Below are positions 24,586-36,784 of a stretch of 64,000 bases of DNA, one piece after another (position 1 is the first letter of the stretch; each line of letters begins with the position of its first letter). The position numbers and the translations under genes were made by a program. This DNA comes from Patella vulgata (Eukaryota > Mollusca > Gastropoda > Patellidae). The stretch spans positions 67,555,431 through 67,619,430 of the forward strand of contig NC_065882.2 in the NCBI RefSeq assembly GCF_932274485.2, in the 5' to 3' direction. Below the pieces are notes generated by a model. That model was not told the origin of the DNA and did not search any database. It saw nothing but the letters and a program-made list of their open reading frames with translations.

Positions 24586-24981
24586 TTAAAGATACATTAT
24601 GTAAGATTTAGATAAAGAACTACCCATTCTTGCTATAATAGTTCGAAAGTAGATGATGTAAAATGAATAATTTGAAAATTTCATTCAAATTACTCTATTG
24701 CAAGCGAAGATATTAGCCTTTGAAGGTTTGACAGACGTGTGCAATAATTTCAACCACCGTACTGGTTGATCGAAGCTAAGTCTCGGTCTTCCACATTTGC
24801 TTAAATCAAAGTATCGCTGAACCATTCTAATCTATTTAATATCGCAGAAATCTGATGCCATCGAGAGTTGATTAAGGCCTGGGTCAGTTAATTAATGTCT
24901 AATTAATACTTTAGAAAACATTTCAGGCCTAAAGAAAGACTTGCAATAGGCAGATTTAGCTCTTGCATAATGCATGTTTAA
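24586..24981 (+). mobile_element. TTAA MITE, family C, intact-looking copy
   Basis: A 396-bp element: TTAA-AGATACATTATGTAAGA at the left and TCTTGCATAATGCATGT-TTAA at the right. It is one of the two best copies. No coding frame. Confidence 0.85.
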
Positions 24982-24984
24982 AAC

Positions 24985-25680
24985 GATTACTGGCGTTTAT
25001 ACAAAAGTAACAAAATTCAAATATTGATTGCTGAAAATGAAATATTGAAACGTTAAATCGATAGTCTTATCGGGTGCAGTCCACATTATGTTTAACTTCC
25101 TTGTGCTACCTGATATGTTTGTTAGAGTTATCTCGGTCATATATGTGTCGTTGTTTTTCACTACAAATCAATAAGAAAGATTAATGTAAATGAATTTATT
25201 TTGTTAATTATAGGTAGCACACAGCTGAAGTTTTTATAATCAGGATGTTTATTAGTCTGATAAAGGTGATTAAACGCAGAGTAATTTATAAGGTTCTTAA
25301 CTTGTATATTTTACTTAATATAATTATTTTTCCTGTAATTGCTCCAGTCGCTGTTCTAAGTCTGGATTTGTACGCCGGGGTAATTTTCTCGTCTTCCATC
25401 TCCATTTGAATCAATAAGTATATCTATGGTATTTCTTCATATTTTTGGAGAGGAGTCTCGACACTATATCGTTAACTTGCTGCCTAATTTACGAGATATT
25501 TATTCTCTATTTTACTTAGTCTGGGTTCAGACGAATAAAGATATATGCTTGTTCTTTCTGTCAGTTAATTGAACTGAAGAACCCTTAACTACTGTGTAAC
25601 ATCTTCGTTGATACAGAGGACATTGGTTGTACATAAAACTCAATGGTTTGTATAAATGACAGTTAACCTGAGGTATAAAA
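24985..25680. other. Intronic sequence without recognisable features
   Basis: AT-rich intron; no repeat, exon or RNA feature recognised. Confidence 0.45.
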
Positions 25681-25687
25681 GCGCCAT

Positions 25688-25762
25688 ATACAGCTCTGTC
25701 GGTAGAGCGCTGTATTGCCGTAGACTGCTCGGTATGGTGGGTCAAGGGTTCCATTCCCACCG
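25688..25762 (+). mobile_element. tRNA-like fragment (SINE head or tRNA pseudogene)
   Basis: CAGCTCTGTCGGTAGAGCGC resembles an A box with D arm. GGGTTCCATTCCC resembles a B box with T loop, in a GTGGG/CCCAC stem. The spacing between them is about 12 nt longer than in a normal tRNA and the B box has CCA instead of CGA, so a functional tRNA is unlikely. Confidence 0.45.
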
Positions 25763-26220
25763 AGTGCAAAACTCGAAAACTTTCACATACAGACTTCGAC
25801 GTAATCTCGTTATTTTTATCTCTATAATATACACACAAAAAAGTATATGAATTTTACCAAAGGCAGTTACCGCGTTTGGCAATTTATGTTCGGAGGTGAC
25901 TATACGCGTAAAAGATCCATTGACAGTTGCATGTTTCAGAAAACGACAAGATATTCAATTCTTGCATTTCACCAAGATGCTGTTAATGAGGCTTTGAAAA
26001 CTCAATATATTCGAGATTGGAGGCAGCCCACCGCATTGATCTTGCCAATTGACTTTCAAATGATCTTATTGTCTGTTGATTTTCTCTTGGTGAAGTTAGT
26101 TGATAAGGGATCGTCTTGTATTGGTGTTAAAGTTGGTTGGACAATCATAGTAAGACAATGTTTTGTTTATCCCATAAAGATTCGGAGTCCTAGTTTTGGT
26201 TATGGTTCTGTGTTCAAAAT

Positions 26221-26455
26221 TTAAAGATGCATTATGTAAGATTTAGATAAAGAGCTATAACAGTTAAAAATGAATATGAATATAAGGAAAATTTTATTCA
26301 AGGCTAGATTATCCATTTTATCGATAAATTTCTAAATCTCGCAGGCGTTCTAATCCATTTAAATCTCTGTCATCGGATGATCTAGATAGTTGATTATAGG
26401 CCCGACATGTTAATAAATGTCTAAATAATAGTTTATATAACATTTAAGGTTAGCC
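26221..26455 (+). mobile_element. TTAA MITE, family C, 3'-truncated copy
   Basis: Begins TTAA-AGATGCATTATGTAAG. The family interior continues to AACATTTAAGG, after which the right end is lost. Confidence 0.65.
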
Positions 26456-26459
26456 CAGA

Positions 26460-29090
26460 TTTTACAAACATAAAATAAAGGCCTTTCCAGTCGATAAAAC
26501 GGGTATATTTACATACGTTACCACTATTTATTCGTTGAAGATCCTAGTGATCGTCATAAGGATTTTGAATCTCTGTTCAACTCCGACTTGTGACGGCTGT
26601 CATCAGTTTGTAAACGTGTATGCCAGGATACAGAAATATTTACTCTGGGTGCATAATTGTCTAAGTACCGTGCACATTATCTGAATTCCAGTAACCAAGA
26701 ACAGATTGTTAAGCACCAGCGATCAACAACGTCAACCTGTGTGCGTTACTAATCACAGGGTTTGAATATCAGTGATGTATCTAGGCCCAGGTAGCGACCG
26801 CTCCCCTCCGTTCCTTATCTCGCCCATAAACACAAAACCATAACACAATACACACGCAACATTCTGAAAATGTTAAGCAAAAAGCAGTGCTGTATCCGTC
26901 TACTGTCAGGACAAAAAAAGTCCTTTGTTAATGCAGTAGACCAAATGTGATGTCCCCAAAATGAGAGGACCGCTCCGTCGCCCTGTCCTAGCTACTCTAC
27001 TGGTTGGTACACGTTCTGACAAAGTAAGGTGAACGGAAGTTGAGTAAACTCGTGTCTGTTGGTTTCCCTTTTAACAAAAGATTGAACTTGGTCGCTGCAA
27101 ATTGATATAATCATAATAAATATTCGTGTTTATCAGTAACGGATTTTGGTTTTTTAAAGTTGATTTTCAAATACAAAATAACGACCAAGGTAACTTTAAG
27201 AATGAATCTGCAACAACCAACGTTTCTATTTTACTCTAAGATACATCATAAAAAGCTAACGTGCAATTTACGCTTTATAACATCAATAAGATTCCCTTTC
27301 AGTAAAAAAAAAATAAAAATCTTGAACAAAAAATAAAATCAATTGTTGTAAGTTGTCTGGGAAGAGGTTACTGTTGTGGCCTGCAATTCTCTCGAGACAC
27401 ATACAAATATATTAGTTCATCTAGTATTGAGTTGAAACACGCCACCCTACACAGTCTCTCACATACACAGCCAATCAAAACAGGTCTCTACCAAATTAGA
27501 CACGCCATTAAAACGCCAAATGAAACTAATTGAATCGGAAGAAATAGGTGACTAAAAGGCACTTTTAGCCCCAAACATCTTGTATTTACCGTTATACCGT
27601 GGTCATATATTTAGACAACATTCTTTGGTTTTAATTGCCTTACAAATGCATGATTTGATCCATATGAAATACCTTATCAATAATTTATAGTCCAAATTGA
27701 AGTAGGGTGGGGGGGGGGGTGTCGGGGCAAATAAAAACTATCATACTAAATATAGACAGATTTTGAAGACAATTAAAAACTATTTCAGTTCAAATCGTAC
27801 GGCCAATTTAAAATGAAGTTCACTGGGTCCTAGTGACTGGTCAAAAATCAAGCAAACGACTTTAAGAAAAAAAACTAATGTTAAGTGTACTTTCAATTGT
27901 ATTTTTTTTTATCTTAAAAGTGCGTATCAAGTGAAGACACTCTAGCGTATCATTCCATTTACTTTAGTCAGCTACAGATGTTGTATTTGATTATACTCTA
28001 TTTGAGATTATGAGATATTTTCCACCATCCCTATTTTTTCCATTGCCATTATAATATATCATCATCGAATGTATGTGTGTATGGTGGGCATTAGTTTTCG
28101 TCAAATTAAAACAACGTACATTTTTCATTGTCAAGCACAAATTAAATTACTCCCCTGAGGAAACTTGTCTTTAGGAACAAAGAATCGAGGCGAAAATGAA
28201 TGATGTTTCCTTATTCTATCTTGTTGCTTTAAACCTTGTTTTGGAGTCTATTTTACGCCGAATTTTGAAAGTGAATCTCACGCACAGTGAGAGTAAATAT
28301 AGAATATAATTTATCACTCATATTATTAATAAAAATAAAATTAGCCCAAAATAGGGAAAAGGTAAATCTGATTCGTTTCATTTCTTACACCGTATAGAAG
28401 GTGGATTCAGACCACTAAAGGATAGCCAATTAAACAGAGTAACCCTATCAAACGTGTGTAAATGTGTGCCATTCAATAAAACCATATTCGCACTAGTTCT
28501 TGTTCTCAGATAAAAGTCCCTTTACCCAATCTTTATGCTTGTGATTCAGCTTTACCTCAAGTGAAGCAAATCTCCTGTCAGTTTTAACGTTGAGGGGGAA
28601 ATTTACTACAGTATAAATTTTATTTCTTTCGCTTGTTTCATATGAGTATTGATTTTACAAACCAGTGAAATGAAATGTATCAGGCAATGGCAGTACAGTT
28701 CTACCAAAAAGACGACGAAAACGGATAATTGAATCAAAATTTGTATATAAATAACACATTACACATTGTTCAAAACAAAATCAATAGCATGACAAACAGA
28801 ATTAGAACTAAATTGGACTCGAAAAGTCGATGACAAGACGCTACTGTTTTTGTTTCTTTTGACTTAGACGTGTTGAATAAATGAAAAGGCTCATCTGTGC
28901 ATAATATTATTTTTCAATTAAGTTAATTCTTTGAGCTATCTTCGAGATTTATACATTCAAGAAATATCATACGGTTAGTCTCAAAATGAGGTGGCATTAT
29001 CACTATCACCATACAACAGGTTTTTTTTCAAATGTGTTCTCTTACAAAATTCCGCCATTTGTATTACACAATACTTAGTTTTCCAGATAT
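26460..29090. other. Intronic sequence without recognisable features
   Basis: About 2.6 kb of unique-looking AT-rich sequence with a few G and T runs. No exon, SINE or TIR element recognised. Confidence 0.45.
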
Positions 29091-29094
29091 CCGG

Positions 29095-29282
29095 TTACTT
29101 ACTTACTTACTTACTTTACATAATTTATTTACTTAACTTAATATTGGGCTTACGTACTTAGTTTACGTAGGTTACTTATTTAGATTACTTAGCTAACTTA
29201 CTTAGCTTACTTCACGTTATTTATTTACTTAGCTTACTTACTTAGCTTACTTAGCGTACTTACTTTCTTAACACGCTTACTG
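29095..29282. repeat. (TTAC)n microsatellite, degenerate
   Basis: Starts as perfect TTACTTACTTACTTAC and decays into variants such as TTACTTAGCTTACTTACTTA. Confidence 0.8.
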
Positions 29283-30015
29283 AGATAACTGATATTGTTT
29301 GTTTTATTTATATCTTTTGATAACAGCCGGTGGGACAAAAAAATATTACTTACTTACTGGAAAGTTATTTACGCATGGAAAAATTGAAATGGAGACGTAA
29401 TTCACATTATAGTTTGTTTTTTTGTACCCCATTGCACAATCCATTGATCGGTTATATGCTATAATAATTATACCTTTTTGTATTGGTAAACACAGTGGCT
29501 GGAGATTGCTCAAGTTTATTAGAAAAATAATAAGAATATTTGAACATATTTTTAGTTCATTATTCAATTTTTAAGGATTGTATTTCATTTTAGTTTTGAA
29601 AATCTTCGTGAGGATATATATATTTTTTTAAATTATCGGGCAAATTAGTAACTGATAATTTTTGAGTACAAAAACACCCAAAGATTGTTATCACACGGAA
29701 CAATAAATCAAACTTGATTATTCGATAATGTTTGAGTATACAATAAATAAGCAAATAAAGATGATTATCACGTCGAACAATTAACAGCATTTTGTGGATA
29801 TGGTTAATTAAAGTAATATTAACTGTTTAATTATCAAACAATCAAAATCACGAAATATTCTACTTTATACGTATGTGATGAACAAACAGCAACTTCGTAT
29901 TAATCGTATTAACAAGTAGTCAAATATAACTGTGAAAATAATTTACAATTTAATTAAACAGATGTTGCTATGCTATGGATGATATTTACACCACGAGTGT
30001 GAAAAATATATATAT

Positions 30016-30265
30016 ATAGAGAGAGAGAAATGGGGTTTAACGTCCACTCGACACAAACTAGGTCATTTCGGGACTAACATATGGTTTAATTTTATTTCTA
30101 TGATTCGCTTGCGCGTAGGGGTCTTTAGCAGTGGGAGGAAACCGGAGGACCCGGAGAAAACCCACGAGGTTGGACAGGCGACCCTACTCCTTGTCACGTA
30201 CAACCGGGGATTCAAAACCACGCCAGTTGACTCAATGACAGGTTTTATGATACAGCGCGCGCATT
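30016..30265 (-). mobile_element. SINE A with (GA)n tail, head lost
   Basis: A (TA)n(GA)n run, then GGGGTTTAACGTCCACTCGA, the body and ATGATACAGCGCGCGC. The A box is missing, so it is 5'-truncated. One of the better preserved bodies. 29.3-30.0 kb shows nothing else. Confidence 0.85.
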
Positions 30266-30440
30266 AATTAACATATCATATATCGACGCTTTTAAAGGAA
30301 CTAAGCGTCTGATGAATGTATATAAACTGATTTACATTTAATTGTTTTTAACTTTTTATTGTAATTTCTATGTTCGGCGAATTACGTGAGCAGTCCAAGT
30401 TGAATGGCAGTGCGCCTGGTGAGTTCACTCTACAGTGAAC

Positions 30441-30553
30441 TGGTACAATCATACCAAATCCACCTAATGCAAGATTCAAATTTTGAAAAAAATACATCAC
30501 ATTTTATTGTCTCCTTTTGCTGTTTCAATATTCGAGAAACCATCACATTGTGT
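30441..30553. repeat. 113-bp direct repeat, first copy
   Basis: Begins TGGTACAATCATACCAAATC and ends CATCACATTGTGT. By eye it is identical over 113 bp to 31090-31202. Confidence 0.85.
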
Positions 30554-31089
30554 AAAATAATGGTGTAGGATGAACTATACTGTTTTTTCTTTTGTTGTCT
30601 GTAGATCAGCCATTTGTAATTACTTCTGAATTGACTTGTGAGATATATTTTGCTTTGATCATGTCTTCTCATTACAAATGAAGCTCTAGATCATAGAGAA
30701 TCCGACGTCGGAAACTGATGTTTTAATGTTCATTGTGTCTAAAATAAACTGGATACCCGGAACTTATATATCACGGACAGATAACAACACTAATATTGAT
30801 TAAAATGGTTAATGGACAATGCTAAATTCTGATTCGTAATTTTAATGTCAAAGATTATGTATAATCTTGATTTAGTCATAGTTCATAACTATTGGAATTG
30901 AAGGTGGCGGCCATTTTATTTTGGTGACCATTTTGGAATTGAAGGTGGCGGCCATTTTGGGGGGTCCATTTTTTTTTATGAGCCTTAGTTATCATAGTAC
31001 CCATGTGCCAAATTTCATGCTTTACTCAAGAAGAGGACGGATCTGATAGAAATCCCCATAACACATAAAAGAAATTAGATAAATTAAAA

Positions 31090-31202
31090 TGGTACAATCA
31101 TACCAAATCCACCTAATGCAAGATTCAAATTTTGAAAAAAATACATCACATTTTATTGTCTCCTTTTGCTGTTTCAATATTCGAGAAACCATCACATTGT
31201 GT
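31090..31202. repeat. 113-bp direct repeat, second copy
   Basis: Identical by eye to 30441-30553, same orientation, 649 bp apart. The flanks differ at once on both sides. Between the copies, GGAATTGAAGGTGGCGGCCA occurs twice (about 30896 and 30936). Confidence 0.85.
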
Positions 31203-31419
31203 TTCTGGTATGTATAGTTTTCGAGATACAAGTGAATGTCTAAAATGGCCATCTTTAAATCCAATATGCCGACCGTTTGACCAAATTTCTGATACTCTCA
31301 TAATGTTCGTTGATACTGAAAATGGATCATGGCTACATATATATCGATAAATGAACTTTTCTTTCGTCATAGATTTTGTACAGCAATTTGATTTTGCAAC
31401 CTGCAGTTAATTGCCAAAA

Positions 31420-32639
31420 TTAAACATACATTATGCAAGAGTTAAATCTGTCTATTGCAGGTCTTTAGACATGGCAAGGTTTGGGGGCGTTTGGAAAAGT
31501 GGACAATGAAATATTTAGGAAATATTTTCTTTTTATTTCGCTGGAACAATAATAGTTTATCCTATCATCTTGTAAGATGTGGGGAAAATATATTCTACAA
31601 AATATATTAATATGTGGTGTTTTTCACCACAAGAGTTCCACAAGATATTGAACTTAGAAAAAAATGCATTTTTTTTTTCAAAAAATTTCTTCTCAGACCT
31701 CCCTATATGCCTGTGTGGTACCACATTCCACAAGATTTTCGACTTAAAATAATTTTGATAGAGTGTTTTTGGTCGGTGGTGTTTTTTCACCACAAGAATT
31801 CAAAAAATTATTCTCAGACCTCCCTATATGCCTTTGTGGTACAAAATTCCACGAGATTTTCGACTTAGAATAATTTTGATAGAGTGTTTTGGGTCTGTGG
31901 TGTTTTTCACCACAAGAATTCCACAAAATATTCTCATACCCCCTATGTGCCTGTGTGGTACCACATTCCACAAGATTTTTGATACAGTGTTTTTGGTCTG
32001 TGGTATTTTTCACCACAAGAGTTCCACAATATATTGGACATAAAAAAAATATCAATTTTTTCCAAAATTTCTTCACATAGGGAGTTGAAAAAATTGATTT
32101 TTTTTCTAAGTCCAATATCTTGTGGAACTCTTGTGGAGAAAAACACCACAGACCCAAAACACTCTATGAATATTATTTTAAGTAGAAAGTCTTGTGGAAT
32201 GTTTTTATTTTCAGAAACCCAGTATCTTGTGGAACACTTGTGGTGAAAAGTTCCACACAAATGCCCCCAAACCTTGCTATAGGTGGCATTAGACCTTAAA
32301 TGTTTTCTAAAGTATTAATTAGACATAAATTAACTTATTCATGCCATAATCAACTCTCGATGGCATCGGTTTTCTCCGATATTAAATAGATTAGAACAGT
32401 TCAGCCATATTTTGATTTAAGCTAAAACTGGAGGAGCGAGACTAAGCTTCTAACAACCAGTACGGTGGTTGAAATTATAATGCACACGTCTTGTCAAACC
32501 TTCAAAGGCTAATATCTTCGTTCGCAATAAAGTAATTTGAATGAAATTTTCAAATTATTTATTTTACATTATCTATTTTCGAACTTTTATAGCAAGAATG
32601 GCTAGCTCTTTATCTAAATCTTTCATAATGTATCTTTAA
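31420..32639 (-). mobile_element. TTAA MITE, family C, split by an inserted element
   Basis: Reverse copy: TTAA-ACATACATTATGCAAGAG at 31420 and CATAATGTATCT-TTAA ending at 32639. The element at about 31470-32284 interrupts it. Without the insert it is about 400 bp, the family length. Confidence 0.8.
31470..32284. mobile_element. Fold-back TIR element nested in the family C MITE
   Basis: Inverted ends GCAAGGTTTGGGGGCGTTTG and CAAATGCCCCCAAACCTTGC. The flanks TTTAGAC and ATTAGAC suggest a 6-7 bp target duplication. The interior has three to four direct copies of a roughly 105-160 bp unit (GTGTTTTTCACCACAAGA, TTCCACAAGAT, CAGACCTCCCTATATGCC), then an inverted partial unit at about 32090-32250. 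Open frames here merely follow the repeats. Confidence 0.75.
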
Positions 32640-32774
32640 TATAAGTATATTCTAATCAAACTAAAAAAATTGGTCGGTTGGGTAATCATAAACTAAATTG
32701 TTTTTTATTGGCCTAATGTCTGAAATCAAATTAAAATAAAATCTTCATAAGTAAAGTTAACTGTAATAGATGCC

Positions 32775-33045
32775 AAGTAAAATGAGATTTAACATCCTAC
32801 ATTTATGCATCGAATGGGGCTTACGATATACAGTTCCCGGTCATCGGTCTACACTTATATCGAATTCCAATTGCTAAGGTTGCATGCCAACGCTGTCATT
32901 AGCATTCCCTCCATATTACACCACTGACAACGGGGGGAAACCACGGTAAAAAATCTCAGGGAATTTCCTCGGCCAACATCAGGATCGAATCCCGGAACTT
33001 TAGTTAGTGAGCCAGCTTCTTAGTCATTAGTCACCAAGCAACCGC
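32775..33045 (-). mobile_element. SINE B, old reverse copy
   Basis: GATTTAACATCCTAC tail remnant, TTATATCGAATTCCAATTGC, ATCACTGACAA-like CACTGACAACGGGG and the head GGATCGAATCCCGG with AGTGAGCCAGC. All are diverged. Confidence 0.65.
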
Positions 33046-34272
33046 AATTCCGGATGCAAAATACATCAAAGCTTATTAAAAACGATTAAATTATCGTTTT
33101 ATCATCCATTTATTAAACTTTTTTTTTATACCAGGAAGAACCTTCGACATTTAATTACCTCCTGCCATACAATTCAACTGCTTGACAGATTCTTTTTTAT
33201 TGGCGGCCCCTCAATTACAGAGGTCGTGTTACAGAGCTAATATCTAAGACTCCCAGAATGTACAACCATGAGATAACATTCAACAAATATTAGTAGTGTA
33301 AAAGTTATATATACAAAAATCAATGGAAAACAATTAAATGTGTCTGATTTTTGTGAATTTTCATTAAGAATCTGATTGAAAACGATATATAGTAGACACA
33401 GGATTTGATGTTAGACCAATATTTTTGTAGTGTGTCATTATAAACTGTCTGTATACACGCTGTACGGACGATCTCCGGTAACCCTTTAATACCCTGGTAT
33501 TAGACGGTATTGCAATCTGCTTAAGATGATGGTCTATAAAACTGAAGATAGGATCAAACGTATTAGAGTAATTACTTGATTCCATTAATAAAATGTTAAG
33601 GCTACTTATATTGTTATAGTTATCTATTGATTAAAGCCTCATTTCTGTCATCTTTAGAACCAATAACAAGCCGGTAATTATTAAAGAAACCAGACTTAAC
33701 ACGACGTTGGTAATAAACGTACAAATAACTAACGCTACGCTATCCATTTTGGGATTCCCCTTCTCGGCGTTATTACATGTGTTATTAAAAGAAGGTGTCG
33801 TTTACGGGTGATTTTGTGTTAACTCACAGAGAGCTGAAATGAAGAATTCACAGATTTACATCGTTTACATTTCGAGAGCAGTAACGACATTCCTAAAATA
33901 ACTTCCTTTTACATGCAGGGAGAGGAGAGAAAGGGGGTGGGGTGTAACCTTAACTCGACACAAACCGGGTAATTCAGGGAATAACATATAGTTCAAGTTT
34001 ATTTCAATAACTCGCTTGAGAGTATGATGCGTTAGCAGTACAAGAAAACCGGAGAGAACTCACTACACTGTAACACAAATATCCGTGAAAAAACGTAAAA
34101 AGTTCCGAAAACAAAAATTAAAAGGAAAATTTTATCCGTATTTGTTTTTCCTGTAATTTACAGAAATTCTTTCAATTAACATAAATTCCATTTTTAAATA
34201 CAGAAAAAAAAATCCTGGTAAATTTTGTTTCCTGAGCATGAAGGTGATAAAAATTGCATTGAATTAACCATT

Positions 34273-34960
34273 TAGAGACTTTTGGCAAGCGGAATGTTTT
34301 TCATCCGTATCACGTATCCGTATCGTATACGTGATACGTCGTGTCAATGTAGTTTTAGAGTTTTGGCAGATTTTTGCGTCGCGTACGTATCCGTCGCCGA
34401 GCTGAGCTTAGTGCTATTACAGCATGATGACAGAGCGTCTAGCCTACAATTTCCAAGAGGGGGCGAAGCCATTAAAAAATTGTTGGTTTCACTATGTATC
34501 ATTTCAGAAAGTTTATACCCCATTACCATAGAATAAAATCATTTACAGATTTACAAGGTCTCACTCCACTACATTTAGCATGTAGATCAACCAGCAAGCA
34601 GACAGACAGGAGAGATATGAAAATTCTGCGGAAAGATAATCAAAAATAATGATTAAATTCCAGTCTTTATCATGGTTAAAATCACATCAAATATACACCT
34701 TTGTTTTCTAGGATACACATACGTGTAGATTCATAAAAACGCTATGATACAACATTTCAGTGTCTAAAAGTAGCAAAAATGATGGTAAAAAGACGACAAT
34801 GTTATACGGAACTTTTCCGTATGAAAGCTGTTCGATACGTGCTGCCGTAACCGTGTGCCGTATCACGTATGAGAAATACACACACATTGATGACGTCACA
34901 TGCACAATCCATACGGATACGCGAAGCGGACCAGGAATTTACGCTTGCCAAAAGTCTCTA
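34273..34960. mobile_element. Inner TIR element of about 690 bp
   Basis: Perfect 19-bp inverted ends TAGAGACTTTTGGCAAGCG. TA at each end may be target or terminus. The interior has palindromic CGTATCACGTATCCGTATCG motifs near the left and matching GATACG/CGTATC motifs near the right. No recognised protein. Confidence 0.65.
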
Positions 34961-34984
34961 ATGACTTTATACGCGTGCGTGAAA

Positions 34985-35060
34985 TAGCTTTATTTAACGT
35001 CCGCTTCCACCGAAGTGATATCGCAGACAATCTTTAAACGCAACCTCTTTTAAGAATACG
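34985..35060 (-). repeat. Family G repeat fragment
   Basis: TTTAACGTCCGCTTCCACCG with GATATCGCAGACAA matches, reversed, 50388-50432 and resembles 58.7 kb. It may be the 3' end of a third retroposon family. Confidence 0.5.
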
Positions 35061-35643
35061 GAATATCCTAATAGAGTGCAAGGCATCGCAAACCTGCTAC
35101 TCGTCAGTGGTTGGACCGGTTGGAGGGTTTCAGATGTAAGCTTGCGGTACTATCAATCAGCAGGTATGTAGACAAATCGCCTTACACTGGCCAATCGATT
35201 ATACTATCGGGATTAAAGCGTGCTTGATTACCAGATAATACAAACTAAACACACGCAGTGTTAAAACATATTTTTACACATTTATGAAAATACTTACAAT
35301 CTGATTACCGTATGATGAATAACAATACACTTTATATATCTTATAAATAATGGAAATTAGATATACATGAATTTGATTGGTCAGTTGGAAAGGAACTACT
35401 TTTTTTATTTTCAAAGAACAGTTCATTTCTTATTAAAAGTACCTTTTGTTTTATTAAAAATGAACTATTGTTATTCAATTGACCTTGATGGAAACACTGG
35501 GTCAATATAAAGGACTTTGCAATGGTTGAATTGCTGTCAAAAAATGATGTATCACTACGCCGTAATGTTCAGTAAAAGTGAAATCTACAGCAAAGAATTA
35601 TATTTATCCATATACATGTAATAAGGGATTGTGTGATAAATAA

Positions 35644-35728
35644 AATCTCCTACTCGTCTTTTTTTATATCAAAAAATATCAACTTTGTGTTGATATTTTT
35701 TAATATCAAAAAAGACTGGTAGGAGATT
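35644..35728. repeat. Near-perfect hairpin, 40-bp arms
   Basis: Arms 35644-35683 and 35689-35728 pair with only a few mismatches around a 5-nt loop. The outer bases are AATCTCCTAC and GTAGGAGATT. Weaker pairing extends outward. Confidence 0.8.
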
Positions 35729-36321
35729 CTCTATTTATCCCATTATAGAAGGGAATAAAACATGTATCCCTATATTCCACAGAAATCATAAAACACGTAA
35801 TTTGAAGAAATAATTCACACTATTAACACAATTTCTCAAAAAAAAACATAGATTAACAGAAAAAAGGTGTTAAACTACGGAATTCGGCCACATAAAAAAT
35901 GGATATTTTTTACAGTGTACCTTGGAAAGGCGACCCTACTCCTTTTCGCGTACCATCTGGAAATCGAAACCACGCCAGTTGACTCAATAACCTAGGGACA
36001 AAATCCCACTCACCAAGTTCTTTACATATTTACAACAAAACTGTGTTGGGTGTTTAAGAGACATTATGTGTTTTAGAAAAGTTAGTAGCATGGCCTTGTG
36101 TGTCAGTTTGGACGTGTAATTATTTTAGCGAAGAAACCCCAAATATATACATTTAAACAAGACTTTGCATTAAAACCTATCTCGATAGTTTCAAACGCTC
36201 TTTGAAGCGTTTTAGGACATTTGTAGCGCATGGATATTTGTTCTGAGTTTATAGTAATTTAACATCTGCATGTATATAATTAATTATGTTTAGCCTCAAA
36301 TGACCTGGAAAAAACCCCAAC

Positions 36322-36721
36322 TTAAAGATACATTATGTAATATTTAGATAAAGAACTAGCCATTCTTGCTATAATAGTTCGAAAGTAGATGATGTAAAAT
36401 GAATAATTTGACAATTTCATTCAAATTACTCTATTGCAAGCGAAGATATTAGCCTTTGAAGGTTTGACAGACGTGTGCAATAATTTCAACCTCCGTACTG
36501 ACTGGTTGATCAAAGCTATGTCTCGGTCCTCCATATTTGATTAAATCAAAGTATCGCTGAACCATTCTAATCTATTTAATATCGGAGAAATCTGATGCCA
36601 TCGAGAGTTGATTAAGGCCTGGATCAGTTAATTAATATCTAATTAATACTTTAGAAAACATTTCAGGCCTAAAGAAAGACCTGCACAGGGCAGATTTAGC
36701 TCTTGCATAATGCATGTTTAA
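36322..36721 (+). mobile_element. TTAA MITE, family C, intact-looking copy
   Basis: A 400-bp element, TTAA-AGATACATTATGTAATA to CTTGCATAATGCATGT-TTAA. Very similar to 24586-24981 by eye, hence relatively recent. Confidence 0.85.
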
Positions 36722-36784
36722 ATAGTGTGCGACGTGACAGTTAAAAAGGTAAATATAATGTTAACAATAACACCTGGACAAGTT

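Larger units (their letters stand above)
34066..35917. mobile_element. TA-flanked TIR element of 1852 bp (mariner-like ends)
   Basis: Ends CACTGTAACACAAATATCC and, reversed, CACTGTAAAAAATATCC. TA lies on both sides (34064-34065, 35918-35919), as expected of Tc1/mariner-type insertion. No transposase frame is visible. It contains the element at 34273-34960 and the hairpin at 35644-35728. Confidence 0.75.
33920..36000 (-). mobile_element. SINE A split by a 1.85-kb insertion
   Basis: The 3' half lies at 33920-34065 (ACTCGACACAAACCGGGTAA) and the head half at 35918-35995 (AGGCGACCCTACTCC, AAACCACGCCAGTTGACTCA). The break falls at a TA inside the SINE body and both halves resume the family sequence. 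Confidence 0.85.

Noticed and set aside
25688-25762. Functional tRNA gene
   Set aside because: The A- to B-box spacing is too long, the B box is altered, and no complete cloverleaf could be drawn.
29095-29282. Regularly spaced repeats suggesting an array with spacers
   Set aside because: It is a decaying TTAC microsatellite without unique spacers.
31744-32157. 137-codon open frame on the minus strand
   Set aside because: It lies wholly in the internal repeats of the fold-back element and repeats its own peptide; not a gene.
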